A DNA stretch of 64,000 bases from Aporrectodea caliginosa (GCA_020284085.1 JACEVL010000336.1:255501-319500); one strand, 5' to 3'; positions 1 to 9,145 are shown, numbered from the stretch's first letter. The notes: generated by a model from the letters alone, not told the origin. A program made the numbers and translations.

Positions 1-14
1 GCTATCGTGTGGAA

Positions 15-190
15 TGGTGGCCGATTGGAATGAGCGATCGCCTTGTAATGTGGAGAGTATGGGTTCGAACTTCTGAGACGGTTACTATGTAGGACCTTGA
101 GGCTTGAGCAAATCTTTCACTCACAATTTGCTCAGCTAGATGCTTGGTAAGTATACAGTGGTGCTTAATAAACACCGCAACTATTTCTAC
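15..190 (+). mobile_element. SINE-1, tRNA-derived SINE
   Basis: The head resembles a tRNA: an A-box-like stretch near 20-36, an anticodon-loop-like CTTGTAA near 41-47 (Thr-UGU-like) and a B box GGGTTCGAACTTC at 61-73. A body follows (CTTGAGCAAATC, CACTCACAATT, GTGGTGCTTAATAAA) that recurs in at least nine other places in the window. No acceptor-stem pairing is visible, so this is a SINE and not a tRNA gene. It ends in a CTACTACTACC simple tail. Confidence 0.7.
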
Positions 191-205
191 TACTACCACT
201 ATTAC

Positions 206-345
206 CGTTTAAATTCTAAACACCATCCACCCTAAGCCGTCTCACTGTCTGCCTGCCTACCTCTCCGGATTGTAACCCTCTGCCTATCGACTTTATTTTG
301 ATTAAGCGCCCGTGAATAAGCTGGTTCCCGCGACTTTGCTTTTGC
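206..345 (-). repeat. Family H/F fragment
   Basis: The ACACCATCCACC segment, the CTGCCTGCCTA run and a TTGATTAAGCGCCCGTGAATAAG segment match, in the same order, 63,620-63,740. They match 9,145-9,215 and 14,100-14,235 in inverted orientation. No coding content is seen. Confidence 0.5.
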
Positions 346-411
346 CGGCGCTGCAGAAGTTTATGTTTACGATTGCGATTATTTACTACTGCTACCTTCG
401 CTACGACTGTT

Positions 412-590
412 GGACACTGCGATTGGTTAATTAAAGACCTTGCCTTGTAGTGCAGAGAGTATGGGATTGAGCCTCCTCATTTGACACGGTTACTGTGTAA
501 GACTTTGAGCATTCACTTAGCTTACTATTGCTCAGCGCCATCGATTGATGATTGCTCATTTTAGAGTGACCCTTATTAAATGCACAAAAA
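412..590 (+). mobile_element. SINE-1 copy, diverged
   Basis: Second copy of the tRNA-like SINE at 15-190. The head reads GCGATTGGTTAAT...CCTTGTAGTGCAGAG, the B box is decayed (GGGATTGAGCCTCC), and the body (GCTCAGCGCCATCGATTGATGA) is well preserved. Confidence 0.65.
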
Positions 591-599
591 TATTATGGT

Positions 600-720
600 T
601 ATCCGTCGAGCGCCAAACCCAAGATATCATTAAGCAATTGATAAGACAGTGCTCGTCTTAAACACCTTTAACACGCAGGGTCCCGAAGCTATAAATATGC
701 AAATGCGTTTAGTTGCTAGT
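600..720 (+). repeat. E-family module, 3' half
   Basis: Carries CTCGTCTTAAACACC, a short gap, then a TATAAAT-type block and AATGCGTTT. This order recurs dozens of times downstream of the shared core throughout the window. TATAAA here is a repeat motif; nothing suggests a promoter for a nearby gene. Confidence 0.5.
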
Positions 721-985
721 TCCAAAAGGTTCTAGAACTTGTGTCCTTAAATGATGAGAGCTGTAATATGCCAAAAATAATCTTTGTCGGCAGCAACGGC
801 CTCTGTTGTCATAAGCTGCCGTTAAACTGTGGATCCAATCCAATTGCTATTGTTCCAAAAGGTTCTAGAACTTATGTCCTTAAATGATAAGAGCTGTAAT
901 ATGCAAAAAATAATCTTTGTCGGCGGCACCGGCCTATATTGTCATAAGCTGCCGTTAAACTGTGGATCCATCCAATCGATATAAT
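720..985 (+). repeat. 133-bp tandem duplication containing two A retroposons
   Basis: TTCCAAAAGGTTCTAGAACT occurs at 720 and again at 853. Each copy is followed by the same ~35-bp flank and an A-family element (758-841 and 891-974). Flank and element were copied together, so this is a local tandem duplication and not two insertions. The copies differ at scattered sites. Confidence 0.75.
758..841 (+). mobile_element. A-family short retroposon
   Basis: Starts GAGCTGTAATATGCC, contains the shared core (TTTGTCGGC ... CTGCCGTTAAAC) and ends TGTGGATCCAATCC. A near-duplicate lies at 891-974. The internal AACGGC/GCCGTT can pair as a 6-bp stem. Confidence 0.75.
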
Positions 986-1345
986 CTGTTATCCTACGCA
1001 TAGGATAGTAAACGGTCCTTGGCGGTCACAAGATGTTGATTAACAAAGGACTATTATACAACATTGGGTGGTGCCAGTCCGAAGCCTAGATTAAGGTGGA
1101 GGGCGACGTTAATCATCTTTGTTATAAGACATCGTCGTTAACCAGCACCCAAACAACAACAACAAGTCACTAGAAGTCTTGGATCTATTGGTAGATTGAG
1201 GTCGACGTTAGCCGTTGATAGACAACGGGAGGAATGTCTACCATCGGGTGGGGCCAGTCCGAAGGCTGGAATAAAAATGACCGCGGCGTTAATCATCTTT
1301 GTTATGAAACAGCGTCGTTAAACTAACAATAACATAAGGAAATAA
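985..1345 (+). repeat. Two EB composite modules in tandem
   Basis: Each unit has an E-type core (AACGGTCCTTGGCGGTCACAAG near 1012; a decayed one near 1201) followed by a B'-type core (GTGCCAGTCCGAAGCCT, GAGGGCGACGTTAATCATC, ending CGTCGTTAA). The two cores in one unit look like diverged copies of one sequence, so EB is effectively dimeric. Similar units lie at 26,170-26,310, 28,825-28,975 and 55,570-55,725. Confidence 0.6.
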
Positions 1346-1369
1346 CTAAAGAGAGGCTGACGTAATTGA

Positions 1370-1468
1370 ACTTGAGGCCACAAGATATCCTTGCTATTAT
1401 TGATACAATGCTCGTCTTAGAAACCGTTAAAACACAAAACAGACGTTAAATATTCAGGAAATGTGTTC
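1370..1468 (+). repeat. E-family module
   Basis: GGCCACAAGATATC and ATACAATGCTCGTCTTAG match the E-core and its 3' half. The 5' end is lost. Confidence 0.45.
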
Positions 1469-1581
1469 AACTCCGCCACTGCTCGTACTCTGGCAATGCC
1501 AGTGCCAAGCCTGGATAAAGGAGGAGGGCGACGCTAATGATCTTCGTTATCACACAGTTTCGTTAACTGAAACTACTACTA
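1469..1581 (+). mobile_element. B-family short retroposon
   Basis: The head AACTCCGCCACTGCTCGTAC leads to CCAAGCCTGGATAAAGGAGG, the core (GGGCGACGCTAATGATC ... TTCGTTAA) and a CTGAAACTACTACT simple tail. The middle of the head (AAGCCTGGATAAAGGAGGAG) resembles, from memory, a 3' motif of RTE-type LINEs. I could not check that. Confidence 0.75.
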
Positions 1582-1589
1582 TCGCCAGA

Positions 1590-1980
1590 CCAACACTACT
1601 TTGTGCCATACAGTAAGGTCGACGTTAATTAGGTACTTCACGAAAGCGATTTCAATGCTGTGGTTGGTAATTGCTACTCATGGTTTTTATTCAGTGGGGT
1701 CTCATCCTACGATTACCTCAAATTTCCAGAGGAGCGTATTGGTAGACAGGTGGGCAAACAGGTGAGCAGCAGTTTTAGGCCGGAGTTTCCATGACGATGG
1801 CCTTAAACATAGTAAGCGCGTGAAGGTAAATCTTTCAGAAACCAATTATGAATTTAGTCGTCCGAAAGTTAAGTCAAGTCGTACGTAAATTCAGTCGTGC
1901 GTAAATTAAACAATCACGTGTATATTCTTAAATTCAGTAATGCGTAAATTCAGCCATTAACGCACTCAGTTATGAATTCT
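1590..1980. other. Unassigned; short degenerate minisatellite at 1853-1965
   Basis: A degenerate TCAGTNRTGCGTAAAT-like unit repeats several times at about 1853-1965. The rest shows no coding frame or family I recognise. Confidence 0.4.
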
Positions 1981-2001
1981 TTCGTTCGTTCGTTCGTTCG
2001 T
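1981..2001 (+). repeat. (TTCG)n microsatellite
   Basis: Five perfect TTCG units read directly. Confidence 0.95.
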
Positions 2002-2004
2002 AGA

Positions 2005-2310
2005 TTCCGTTTCTGTATTGTAATCGTGATCAGGAGAATTCCACAGCGCCCCTAAAAGCAAAGTAGAAGGATCGAGTTTATCCAGAGAATGAAAGAGAAT
2101 TAATAGATAGGTAAGATGACCAGTCTCCATCACAGTCGCCGAGATATGATATAAACGATTTCTTTGAACAACCTCTTCTCAATTGCATAGCTTCCAAATG
2201 GCGCTTTAGTAATTTCGAAAATATTACGATTAGTGGCAAACAGTGTTTAACTGTTACGGTTGGCTAAAAGAGTCTCTCACGTCGACTTCCCTCTAAACTG
2301 AAAACGACAT
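2005..2310 (-). repeat. F-family related segment
   Basis: Contains CAGCGCCCCTAAAAGC and the GATGACCAGTCTCCATCACAGTC region. Inverted relatives lie at 58,510-58,650 and 59,700-59,790. Confidence 0.45.
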
Positions 2311-2314
2311 CGAT

Positions 2315-2870
2315 TCGGTGACGTAACGCAGTTGCTGAATTTATATCGCCGTTAGAGAACATTTTAAAGGTGTTTAACGTCACAATCGCATTATCTATTG
2401 TACAGCGAAATCTGACGGGTTTCAGTTTTCCCTGCCTTTACCAGAGTAGGGTATTAACGCATGTATCGTAATCGCAATCTCGAGATTTCTACAGTGCACG
2501 AGTAAGCTAAGAAGCTGGAACAAGCTTATTCACATACGCTCAGTCAGAATAGAGTCAATTATAGGCAGGTAAGGTGATCAGGCGCAGTCAAAGCCACGGA
2601 GACATCCCACAAACGATTAGTAAGTAAACAAGAACTCATACATTATTAAACAGTTTATAGCAACATTGTGTGGTCACTGTAGAGCCATTGATATCCACCT
2701 CGTGTTACAAGAGCACAGGGAGGGATCGGGCGATTAGATTTACGAGGTTTAATTAATATAACTGATGAACTATAATTATGAGATAAAAGATATCTTTTGG
2801 CATCAAAGTCCGTTGCCTTCGAAAGGAGAAAATTATATACAGTTCTCACTGTATGTGGAACATTATTTTA
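2315..2870 (-). repeat. F-family element, long diverged copy
   Basis: Matches 27,560-28,090 over its whole length in the same orientation. Shared landmarks are TTAAAGGTGTTTAACG, TATCGTAATCGCAATCTCGAG, ACAAACGATTAGTAAGTAA and TTTGGCATCAAA. Shorter copies lie at 24,535-24,860 (same orientation) and 59,200-59,650 (inverted). No coding frame is maintained between copies. Confidence 0.7.
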
Positions 2871-2962
2871 ACGAAAATTCAGGATTGTAGTAATTTCAGT
2901 GTAACGATACTGTGTGTATACAAAAATACACACCTCTTTTAAGTGTGATAATCGCCATAGAA

Positions 2963-3119
2963 AATGGAGAGTGGTAGCACTAACTCCGCCACTGTTCGCT
3001 TTCTGACAGTGCCAGTCCCAAGCCTGGATAAAGGAGGAGGGCGACGCTAATGGTCTTTGTTACCACAACACAGTGGTCGTTAAACAGTAAACAAGCAAGC
3101 AATGGAGAGTGGTAGCACT
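2963..3119 (+). mobile_element. B-family retroposon with perfect 19-bp target-site duplication
   Basis: The element is 2982-3100, with head AACTCCGCC, the B middle and the core ending GTCGTTAAACAG. Both sides carry AATGGAGAGTGGTAGCACT (2963-2981 and 3101-3119), a perfect 19-bp direct repeat. This is the clearest evidence in the window that B elements insert by target-primed retrotransposition. Confidence 0.9.
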
Positions 3120-3507
3120 GCCTATAAGTGATTACTCTCCATTTTCAGAAATTGCAAAATCATCCAAAACAATTATTCCCAAGATTGACCAAAGTTGTGC
3201 CAAAATACCCAACCGAACAGAAAATCGTTGTGATGAAATATGATATGCGTTTTAACAATCACAATTGTTCACAAAAATGCCGAGCTAAGAAATGGCAAAG
3301 TAAGATACGAAGCATAGCATTGGATAAAAATTACAATATTGCAAGTTACAATAATTATAAACGCATTTCACTGAGCGAGTTTTTCTAATCTGATTTGCTG
3401 CCACTGTTGGAAAGTACGGTAAAATAGTCTGTAGACCTCAGAAAAGAATTCCCAAGATTGTTACGCAAAATCCATTGATCCCAAGTCGATTACCAAAATC
3501 TGAAGAA
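3120..3507. other. Unassigned DNA with a doubtful 86-codon ORF
   Basis: An open frame at 3128-3388 (+) gives a basic, lysine- and asparagine-rich peptide with no motif I recognise. ATTCCCAAGATTG occurs at about 3175 and again near 3447, suggesting old internal duplication. I do not call a gene. Confidence 0.3.
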
Positions 3508-3615
3508 CTTGGGAAAGATCCTGTGTCCACAGTTTAACGGCAGCTTATGACAACATAGGCCGTTGCCGCCGACAAAGATTAGTTTTGGCATATTACAGCT
3601 CTTGGGAAAGATCCT
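3508..3615 (-). mobile_element. A-family retroposon with 15-bp target-site duplication
   Basis: The element (3523-3600, reverse orientation) is flanked by CTTGGGAAAGATCCT at 3508-3522 and 3601-3615, a perfect 15-bp match. It ends AACTGTGGACAC, without the GGATCC(ATCC) tail seen in most other copies. At 78 bp it is one of the smallest mobile units here. Confidence 0.9.
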
Positions 3616-4880
3616 CAATAGTGATAGCACTACTTATAGGTCGATTATCACAGTTAAGAGCGGTATGCAATAGTCTTGAACAATTTTCCCCATCCCATTG
3701 GTAGAACAACTCTTCTGCTTTCTCTTCTAGCACGATTATCGCACTTAAAAGAGGCGTGTATTTATTTTTGAACACTTCTTACAGTTCCTATGGCATAATA
3801 CAGCTAATACAGAAACGCTCTTCTGCTTTTATTAGCTAGTTGCCGTTTAGCGACACTGTGTCATAACAGAGATGGTCATGCTGGATGGCGTCAAACCATT
3901 GACAATGCAATGCTGTCCTTAGACACCTTTAATACGTCTTCTATCGTTGTTATAAATATATAGGTCGCGTTGTGTCGCAAGAATAGGTCTCCGGAACAAT
4001 AACATTATAAATGATGCAGCACCCAATCAGGTGGTAGAGAGCGGATAATCATAAAATAATGACTGGAAAGGGAGTTTAGCGAATGATGTTTAAACAGACA
4101 GACGTTTGTATGGTAGGCTGCGGTTAACGTCGATTGAAGGAATACTACCATGCATTACGGATATAACTCGATCATAAAGTCGAATCTTAACTCTATTATA
4201 GTAATGTCGATTGCGATCGATTAGCACAGAAACAGTTGTGGATGCTGGGTATCGTGAAACCATTGACATTGGAATGCTTTGCTTAAACACCTTAAATACG
4301 CTGTCACTGGATATTATAAATTCGTCAGTCGCGTTTTATCGTAAGTTACATTTCCAGCACGTAGGCTATAAGGTCTGGTCGACGTCAGTGCGGATGGAAT
4401 ACTAAAAGGCTTAGTTAGACAATGATAAAACTTCATTCTACGTTGTCAGCAACCCACTTGGGTGTCATATTATTTTTATGGGCAAGCTGAAGAGTATTAG
4501 CCTACGTCCGTTTTACGTTGTAGCTGGGGTGAGTTATGCTGGTTAACATGCTGGAATTTCAACCAAGAGGGGCTCAAACCACTTCTTTGCTATTCTTGAC
4601 ATGTCAATTCTTAAAGGCTTTTAAAATCGCTATTGCTATCGTACAAACGCCTCTGATTATAAAGATTGGCGATATCTAAATTACCTTATCAATATCATGT
4701 CGGAGAACAAACAAATAAAAAAAACTGTCTGTAAATGCTGGACATTTTATCAATATCCTGTTCGAAATTAATAGCTCAGGCGGTCGCTAGATGGCGTTAA
4801 ACGCTGGACAATATAATACACTTTTTAAACACCTTATAACTACTTTTATGGGTCCTAGAAATTCGTGATTTGCTTTCAGT
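3616..4880 (+). repeat. Mosaic of D-head fragments and G-family modules
   Basis: 3616-3850 holds D-type pieces (AGAACAACTCTTCTGCTTTC, CGATTATCGCACTTAAAAGAG). G-type units follow at about 3880-4010, 4210-4350 and 4780-4880. Each has GACAATGCAATGCTSTCCTTAGACACC-like sequence, then TATAAATTCGTCAG and GCGTT. A SINE-3-like remnant (GAGTTATGCTGGTTAACATGC) lies near 4530. Short ORFs crossing these units are not genes. Confidence 0.5.
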
Positions 4881-5080
4881 GGCAGGACAGTGGCAGATCC
4901 AAGCCTGGATAAAGAAGGAGGGCGACGCTAATGGTCTTAGTTACCACACAGCTAGTCGTTAAAGAGAAAACCAACCACCAGTGCCAGTCCCGACCCTGAA
5001 TGAAAGAGGAGGGCGACGCTAATCTTCCTTGTTGTCAAACAGTGTAGTTAAACTGAAACTACTACTACTTCTATCGTGAG
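4880..5080 (+). mobile_element. Two B-family copies, head to tail
   Basis: Copy 1 (about 4885-4975) has AAGCCTGGATAAAGAAGGAG and GTCGTTAAAGAGAAAACC. Copy 2 (4979-5080) has CAGTGCCAGTCCCGACCCTG and ends in TAAACTGAAACTACTACTAC. Both lack the AACTCCGCC head. Clear TSDs are not visible. Confidence 0.6.
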
Positions 5081-5205
5081 ATCATTATGCCCAAGAACAA
5101 AGCCACGATACTGATTCATTCTACGTTGTTATAAACACATTTGGGCGCCATCGACTTTGTAGGATATGTTGGAAATGTTTGAATGACCGATAGACATCGT
5201 ATACC

Positions 5206-5350
5206 GGGTGAGATATAGTGTAGTGGTTGGAATGCAGGACAGGCAGCCGATAGATCGAATGTTCAAATCCCCACCATGGGAGAAATTTCTTTAGAAATGT
5301 CTGCTTCACTTTCGCCCGCTAGTCATCGCAATTATAGTAAGTACACTGTT
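5206..5350 (+). mobile_element. SINE-3, tRNA-Asp-like SINE
   Basis: The A-box-like ATAGTGTAGTGGTTGG (5214-5229) and the B box GTTCAAATCC (5261-5270) are spaced as in a tRNA. The body ends TATAGTAAGTACACTG and runs into an (ATCA)n tail. Better copies (58,716; 32,977) show the Asp-type anticodon loop CTGTCAA. Confidence 0.65.

Positions 5351-5382
<32 letters not shown>
5351..5382 (+). repeat. (ATCA)n microsatellite
   Basis: Eight perfect ATCA units, probably the grown-out 3' tail of the adjacent SINE-3. Confidence 0.95.
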
Positions 5383-5439
5383 TTTATTTGTAGCCAAACA
5401 ACAATAAACAATAATATTACAAACCAGATTGCACTTTTA

Positions 5440-5728
5440 AGTATGGATAGTTGATGGGAAGATCCAGGGAACTAATTCGGCTTATAACCCCTATACTGTG
5501 CGTTATTCTGATAAAACATTGGACTCTAGCCGAATACTATACTTCTGCTCAGTCGTTTACTTCAATGTCAAATTAAAACCTTTTCCAATTACAATAATAA
5601 TGATCCAGAGTTTAACGACATCCAACTGCTTATCCACCATGAGCCGCCTCTCTGTCCTGGTGTGTGTGTATCTTCTGGAAATGCTTATCCACCTTACGCT
5701 GCCTCTCTGTCTGTCTGTCTGTCTGTCA

Positions 5729-5778
<50 letters not shown>

Positions 5779-5975
5779 ATGTCTCTCTCTCTCTCTCTCT
5801 CTCTTAGGGAATGGATCTTCTGAAAGATGACCTGATTGCGACTTGGTTTCATAAACCGGCGCTATAAAAATTACATTACGAAATATTACATAGTTCACAG
5901 AGAAACCTGGTTTTGTCTCGTTACGAAGCAGCCTCCGTTATAATTATGAAGCAGTTCATTTCTGACTCTCATTAT
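5440..5975 (+). mobile_element. LINE-1w 3' end, decayed
   Basis: Belongs to the same LINE family as 16,930-19,040 (working label LINE-1w). 5505-5545 encodes a decayed KTL-D-SS piece of the RT tail. It is joined by internal deletion to the last residues of ORF2 (CTGCTCAGTCGTTTACTTCA), then the 3' UTR (TGCTTATCCACC, TCTTCTGGA, GACCTGATTGCGACTTGGTT, CGGCGCTATAAAAATTACAT). A CTGT/CT microsatellite has expanded inside the UTR at 5703-5805. Confidence 0.65.
5703..5805 (+). repeat. (CTGT)n then (CT)n microsatellite
   Basis: About 20 CTGT units with a few substitutions, then about 12 CT units. It sits where the LINE 3' UTR normally has CTGTCTCTCTGTCT. The long overlapping ORFs on both strands are repeat artefacts. 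Confidence 0.95.
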
Positions 5976-6126
5976 TCGTATTCATCGATGACGAATCGAT
6001 GACGTATTCTCAATAACATCAACGAAATAGTCGTCTTTGGCGCCCTGCCTGTTTGCGTCGTTCAGTAATTAGGCAACTTTGCGTTCTGTTCTTCACAGAT
6101 AATTATAAACTTTGAAATAAAGCCAC

Positions 6127-6859
6127 TTAAACCGCTTACGATTGAACCCAAAAGCACAACAACCATTTTTAAATCTCCGATCGCGCGGTTAATTGCCTAC
6201 GAAAATACCCAACTAGCCAATCACGGCTGGAATAGGCTGTCACGTGACGCACATGGCAACGAGTTGGGGGTTTTGTGCACATTAGTTATTCATCTTTTGT
6301 AGGTTAATTTAATTTCTACCAATCATGATGATCGATTCATTATGTAGATCAGACCATGACCTTTCTAACGATATGTAACTTTGATGGTTTCGCATAAGTC
6401 ATATTTAAATCCGGCCCTTTGAAAGACGGTCAAAATGATGATTATTTTCGCGAATGTTAGACGCAATATTCATTAAAACTCTCGGTTTTTCTAGAGAAAC
6501 AATTAATTGTAAGGCTTTTCTGGATACTAATAATGTTTTAAAGATATTTTAACGCTTGAATTTGATGAAAACAAAATTTGCGCAAAAGAGTCAAAATTAG
6601 CGGTTTTTGGCTCGTTTCTCGTCAATTAACGTTGCCGACAAAAGCCTACTTTTGGGATAGCGGGTCACATATATATAATAAGCACACACATATATCTATA
6701 CTTATATCCACATATATATATATATATACATATGTACATATATATAGACTTAAACACATATATACAAACAGTAGATGGTCAGGCAGGTTTTCCGGCTCTT
6801 CGGGTATATACGCCTGTGCGGCAGGCCGGTTTTCCGGCCTGTCGGGTTCAAAGGGTTAA
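6127..6859. mobile_element. Candidate TTAA-bounded piggyBac-type MITE
   Basis: The right end is CGGGTTCAAAGGGTTAA (TTAA 6856-6859). The left end is TTAA at 6127 followed by ACCGCTTACGATTGAACCC, a plausible diverged inverted terminus. Just inside the right end is the palindrome GGCCGGTTTTCCGGCC (6823-6838), preceded by a related half-site near 6783. A TA-rich microsatellite lies at 6670-6745. No transposase is seen. Confidence 0.45.
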
Positions 6860-7182
6860 AGGTTTGGAGATTACGATTACGATCCTTGAGTTAAACCCTG
6901 CACGTTGATTGACGAAGTATTGCGGCCTTTTCTTATACGGCGATTATCACACTAAAAGAGGTGTGGAATTAATTTGAACTGTTCCTAAATCATAATACGT
7001 CGATTAGACCAGATTGACGTGGCAATAAATCGTAGTCGCTGAATTTTTGTAACTGGTTGAAAGCATGGTAGAGATGTCTATAAAAAAAATATTAATTAAC
7101 CTAGTTCTATTACAGTGTAATTAAACCTTATTTCATTAATGTGTAAACGGAACTTACTTTACAGTTTCCTTTCTTTCACATT
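6860..7182 (-). repeat. C/E-type and D-type module remnants
   Basis: Contains CGATTATCACACTAAAAGAG (D head), AGTCGCTGAATTTTTGTAAC (reverse of the E 3' end) and an AT-rich stretch. No ORF or recognisable gene. Confidence 0.35.
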
Positions 7183-7680
7183 AGTGCCGCTTTCGACACT
7201 GTTGATCACACCATCCTTCTTGACCGGCTCCCTAACTCATTTGGGATTACTGATTCTGCTCTTCTCTGGTTCCGCTCATTTCTTTCTGATCGCTCCGTCT
7301 CGGTAGTTTTTGGTCCTACCAGCTACATTGGCTCCCCATCCGCCAGCGCATCCAATTCAAGGTCTGTTCTCTTATGCGAAGCTGTCTTGCTGGGTCTGCT
7401 CCTCACTATCTTAGGGCCTTTTGTACCCCAGTATCTTCTCTGCACAGTCGTTCCTCCCTTCGGTCCTCGGCCCGTGGTTACTTGGTTGTCCCGCGGGTGC
7501 GTACTTCTACGGCCCAGTCAAGGAGTTTCGCTATTTTTGGTCCCAATAGCTGGAACCAGTTTCTCTCAGGACTGACCAATCATTCAACCACGCCACTATC
7601 CTCCATCATAACACAGCGTTTGGACGAAATTACTACATACAACGAAGAGAGAGAGAGAAATAACCTAGGTTAACGGCACA
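7183..7680 (+). pseudogene. Non-LTR retrotransposon RT with internal deletion
   Basis: 7183-7320 reads [16 protein letters not shown]..., the RT block carrying the first catalytic aspartate, through [18 protein letters not shown]. At about 7321 it jumps directly, with a change of frame, to [15 protein letters not shown] (7323 on), a C-terminal motif normally ~200 residues further on. The sequence continues through [14 protein letters not shown] to about 7570. The YADD block is missing, so the copy is dead. It is a CR1/L2-like element, distinct from the LINE at 17-19 kb. Confidence 0.8.
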
Positions 7681-7689
7681 ATCATACAA

Positions 7690-7875
7690 CGAAGTTATTT
7701 CTCCACGTTTAAGTAGTTCATCTCATACTGCTTCAGAAGGTGTCTCCACAGTTTAACGTCGTTTTATGACATCAAAGGCCGTTGACGACAATACAGGAAA
7801 TATAAAATACAATTATTTCAGGAACTAATTCTAATTCTAATCGATTAGCAGTTCTAGCTAATCGTACCCATCTCT
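7690..7875. repeat. D/A-type core remnant and flanking DNA
   Basis: CCACAGTTTAACGTCG ... GGCCGTTGACGAC (about 7747-7793) is a reverse-oriented core with a shortened right side. The rest is unassigned. TAGTTCATCTCATACTG here recurs near 8520, so this flank may be split by later insertions. Confidence 0.4.
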
Positions 7876-8025
7876 GGTGGACAATGTTGCATCAATACCA
7901 GAATGTTTAGAGTAAATATAGAATACTTATGATAATAAATAACTGTAGCATAAATGATACAGACTAATAAAAAAAATTCAGACCTAATAGGCCAGGACAA
8001 TTTTTTAAGGACTGCAAAGGGTTAA
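7876..8025. mobile_element. Right end of a TTAA-type MITE
   Basis: Nearly identical to 13,361-13,505: ACCAGAATGTTTAGAGTAAA, ATAAATAACTGTAGCATAAA and GCAGACCTAATAGGCCAGG-like sequence, ending GGACTGCAAAGGGTTAA. Both copies stop at TTAA (8022-8025 and 13,502-13,505), which fixes the element end. The left end is not recognisable here. Confidence 0.65.
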
Positions 8026-8410
8026 GGCAAAAGTAGAACATGGTGGAGTGGCCTCTGGGCATTAGGCGAAGTGCCACAGGAAACCCATTCCATGTTGCAG
8101 GGCCAGCGACCGAGAAGGCTCGGCGCTTCTTTGTGGAGGTCCGCAAGCGAGGGATAAGAAGCTCGGCCTGTACAGATGAAAGAAGCGAACCACGGCTTTG
8201 GACGTCCAAGGTAGAACAGCAAAGTTCCCTCAGGTACGGGGAACTGAACCCTCGATACAACGCCAAACCAATGCAGAGACCCAGTATGTTATCCGCTGGG
8301 GAAGAGGAGCCAATGAACTGAATGAAGGACGCATGGCCGAACCTTGGGATACGGTCAATAAGGCGTGCAGAAGTGCACAGAACCCGACCCATGCACCCAA
8401 TCCGGCATGC
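8026..8410 (-). pseudogene. Non-LTR RT C-terminal tail, frameshifted
   Basis: The minus strand encodes IPRLRTSTKKRRAFSVAGPA followed by TWNGFPVALR, the terminal motif of CR1/L2-type LINE ORF2. A weaker LHW-type block lies upstream in another frame. It abuts the MITE end at 8025. A 142-codon open frame across the junction joins the two elements by chance and is not a gene. Confidence 0.7.
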
Positions 8411-9000
8411 AGGGAGCCATCACGAACCAGAAACTTATAGCATCCGAACGATACCGTTAAAGGTGTCAAACGGAGCTTTACAATTTCACTAATATTCAAT
8501 AGTTTTGTAACATATACAGTAGTTCATCTCATAGTGTCTGTGATTATTATGTCCTGACAAATTTCATTAACTAACAAAGCATACATGTATTATAATTGAT
8601 TCAGGTATTCGTTTAAACTGTTCATGTACATTAACCAAGCCATACCATTATGCAATATTGAAGAACTAAAGTTGAATGATAGTAATATTGTAATATGCAT
8701 ATTCATTAACCAATAAGTAATGTTTATAATTTTCTAACATTAGGTTCTTATTATTCTATTATTACATAACATATTTTAAACAAAAATCAACAGTTGAAAA
8801 GAAGTTGTCTATGGATATTTCAGTAACCAGCATTGCAACACAGTACTGCAATATTATGCAACACAGCAGCCACTCTGATACAGCAACCAAACCACACCAT
8901 TTGTAATATATAATACTGAAGAACCAAAGTTAAATAATAGTGATAATCAACAATGCAACGAAAAACCGCATTCGCTCTATTTATATCGTCGGTTGAGTTT
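8410..9000. other. AT-rich DNA, nothing recognised
   Basis: AT-rich sequence with a loosely repeated ATTGAAGAACTAAAGTTGAATRATAGT motif (near 8660 and 8920) that hints at an old internal duplication. No coding frame or known repeat. Confidence 0.35.
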
Positions 9001-9145
9001 GTTTTAAAGGTGTGAATAAGACCAAAATATCATCCACTGTTTAGCGACATCTTACGATCTCTATGGCCGTTCACGTCAACCTTACCGTACCAAATTTATT
9101 ACAGCGCCCTAATAAGTTCATTTGCGGGAAAAACGTTATTCACAG
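9000..9145 (-). repeat. C/E module, reverse orientation
   Basis: TTTTAAAGGTGTGAATAAGACC, then TGTTTAGCGACATCTTACGA, then GGCCGTTCACGTCAACCTT: the E 3' half and core read on the minus strand. Confidence 0.55.

Noticed and set aside
600..720. TATAAA boxes preceding genes
   Set aside because: The TATAAATTC motif is a fixed part of E, F and G modules and occurs in dozens of copies without an ORF downstream.
720..985. CRISPR-like spaced repeats
   Set aside because: Only two units, each a retroposon plus flank; a tandem duplication in eukaryotic DNA.
1469..1581. Hammerhead ribozyme in the B head (CCAGTCCCAAGCCTGG)
   Set aside because: The catalytic CTGATGA and GAAA boxes are not present in the right arrangement in any copy I examined.
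1469..1581. B elements as C/D-box snoRNA retrocopies (TAATGATC and CTGA-like boxes)
   Set aside because: The C-box-like and D-box-like motifs are too weak and not near paired termini.
5498..5898. Overlapping ORFs of 110 and 113 codons on opposite strands
   Set aside because: Both depend on a CTGT/CT microsatellite (LSVC and TDRQ repeats) inside a LINE 3' UTR.
7964..8392. 142-codon minus-strand ORF as a host gene
   Set aside because: It is a chance fusion of a decayed LINE tail and a TTAA-type MITE end, with the element boundary at 8025 inside it.
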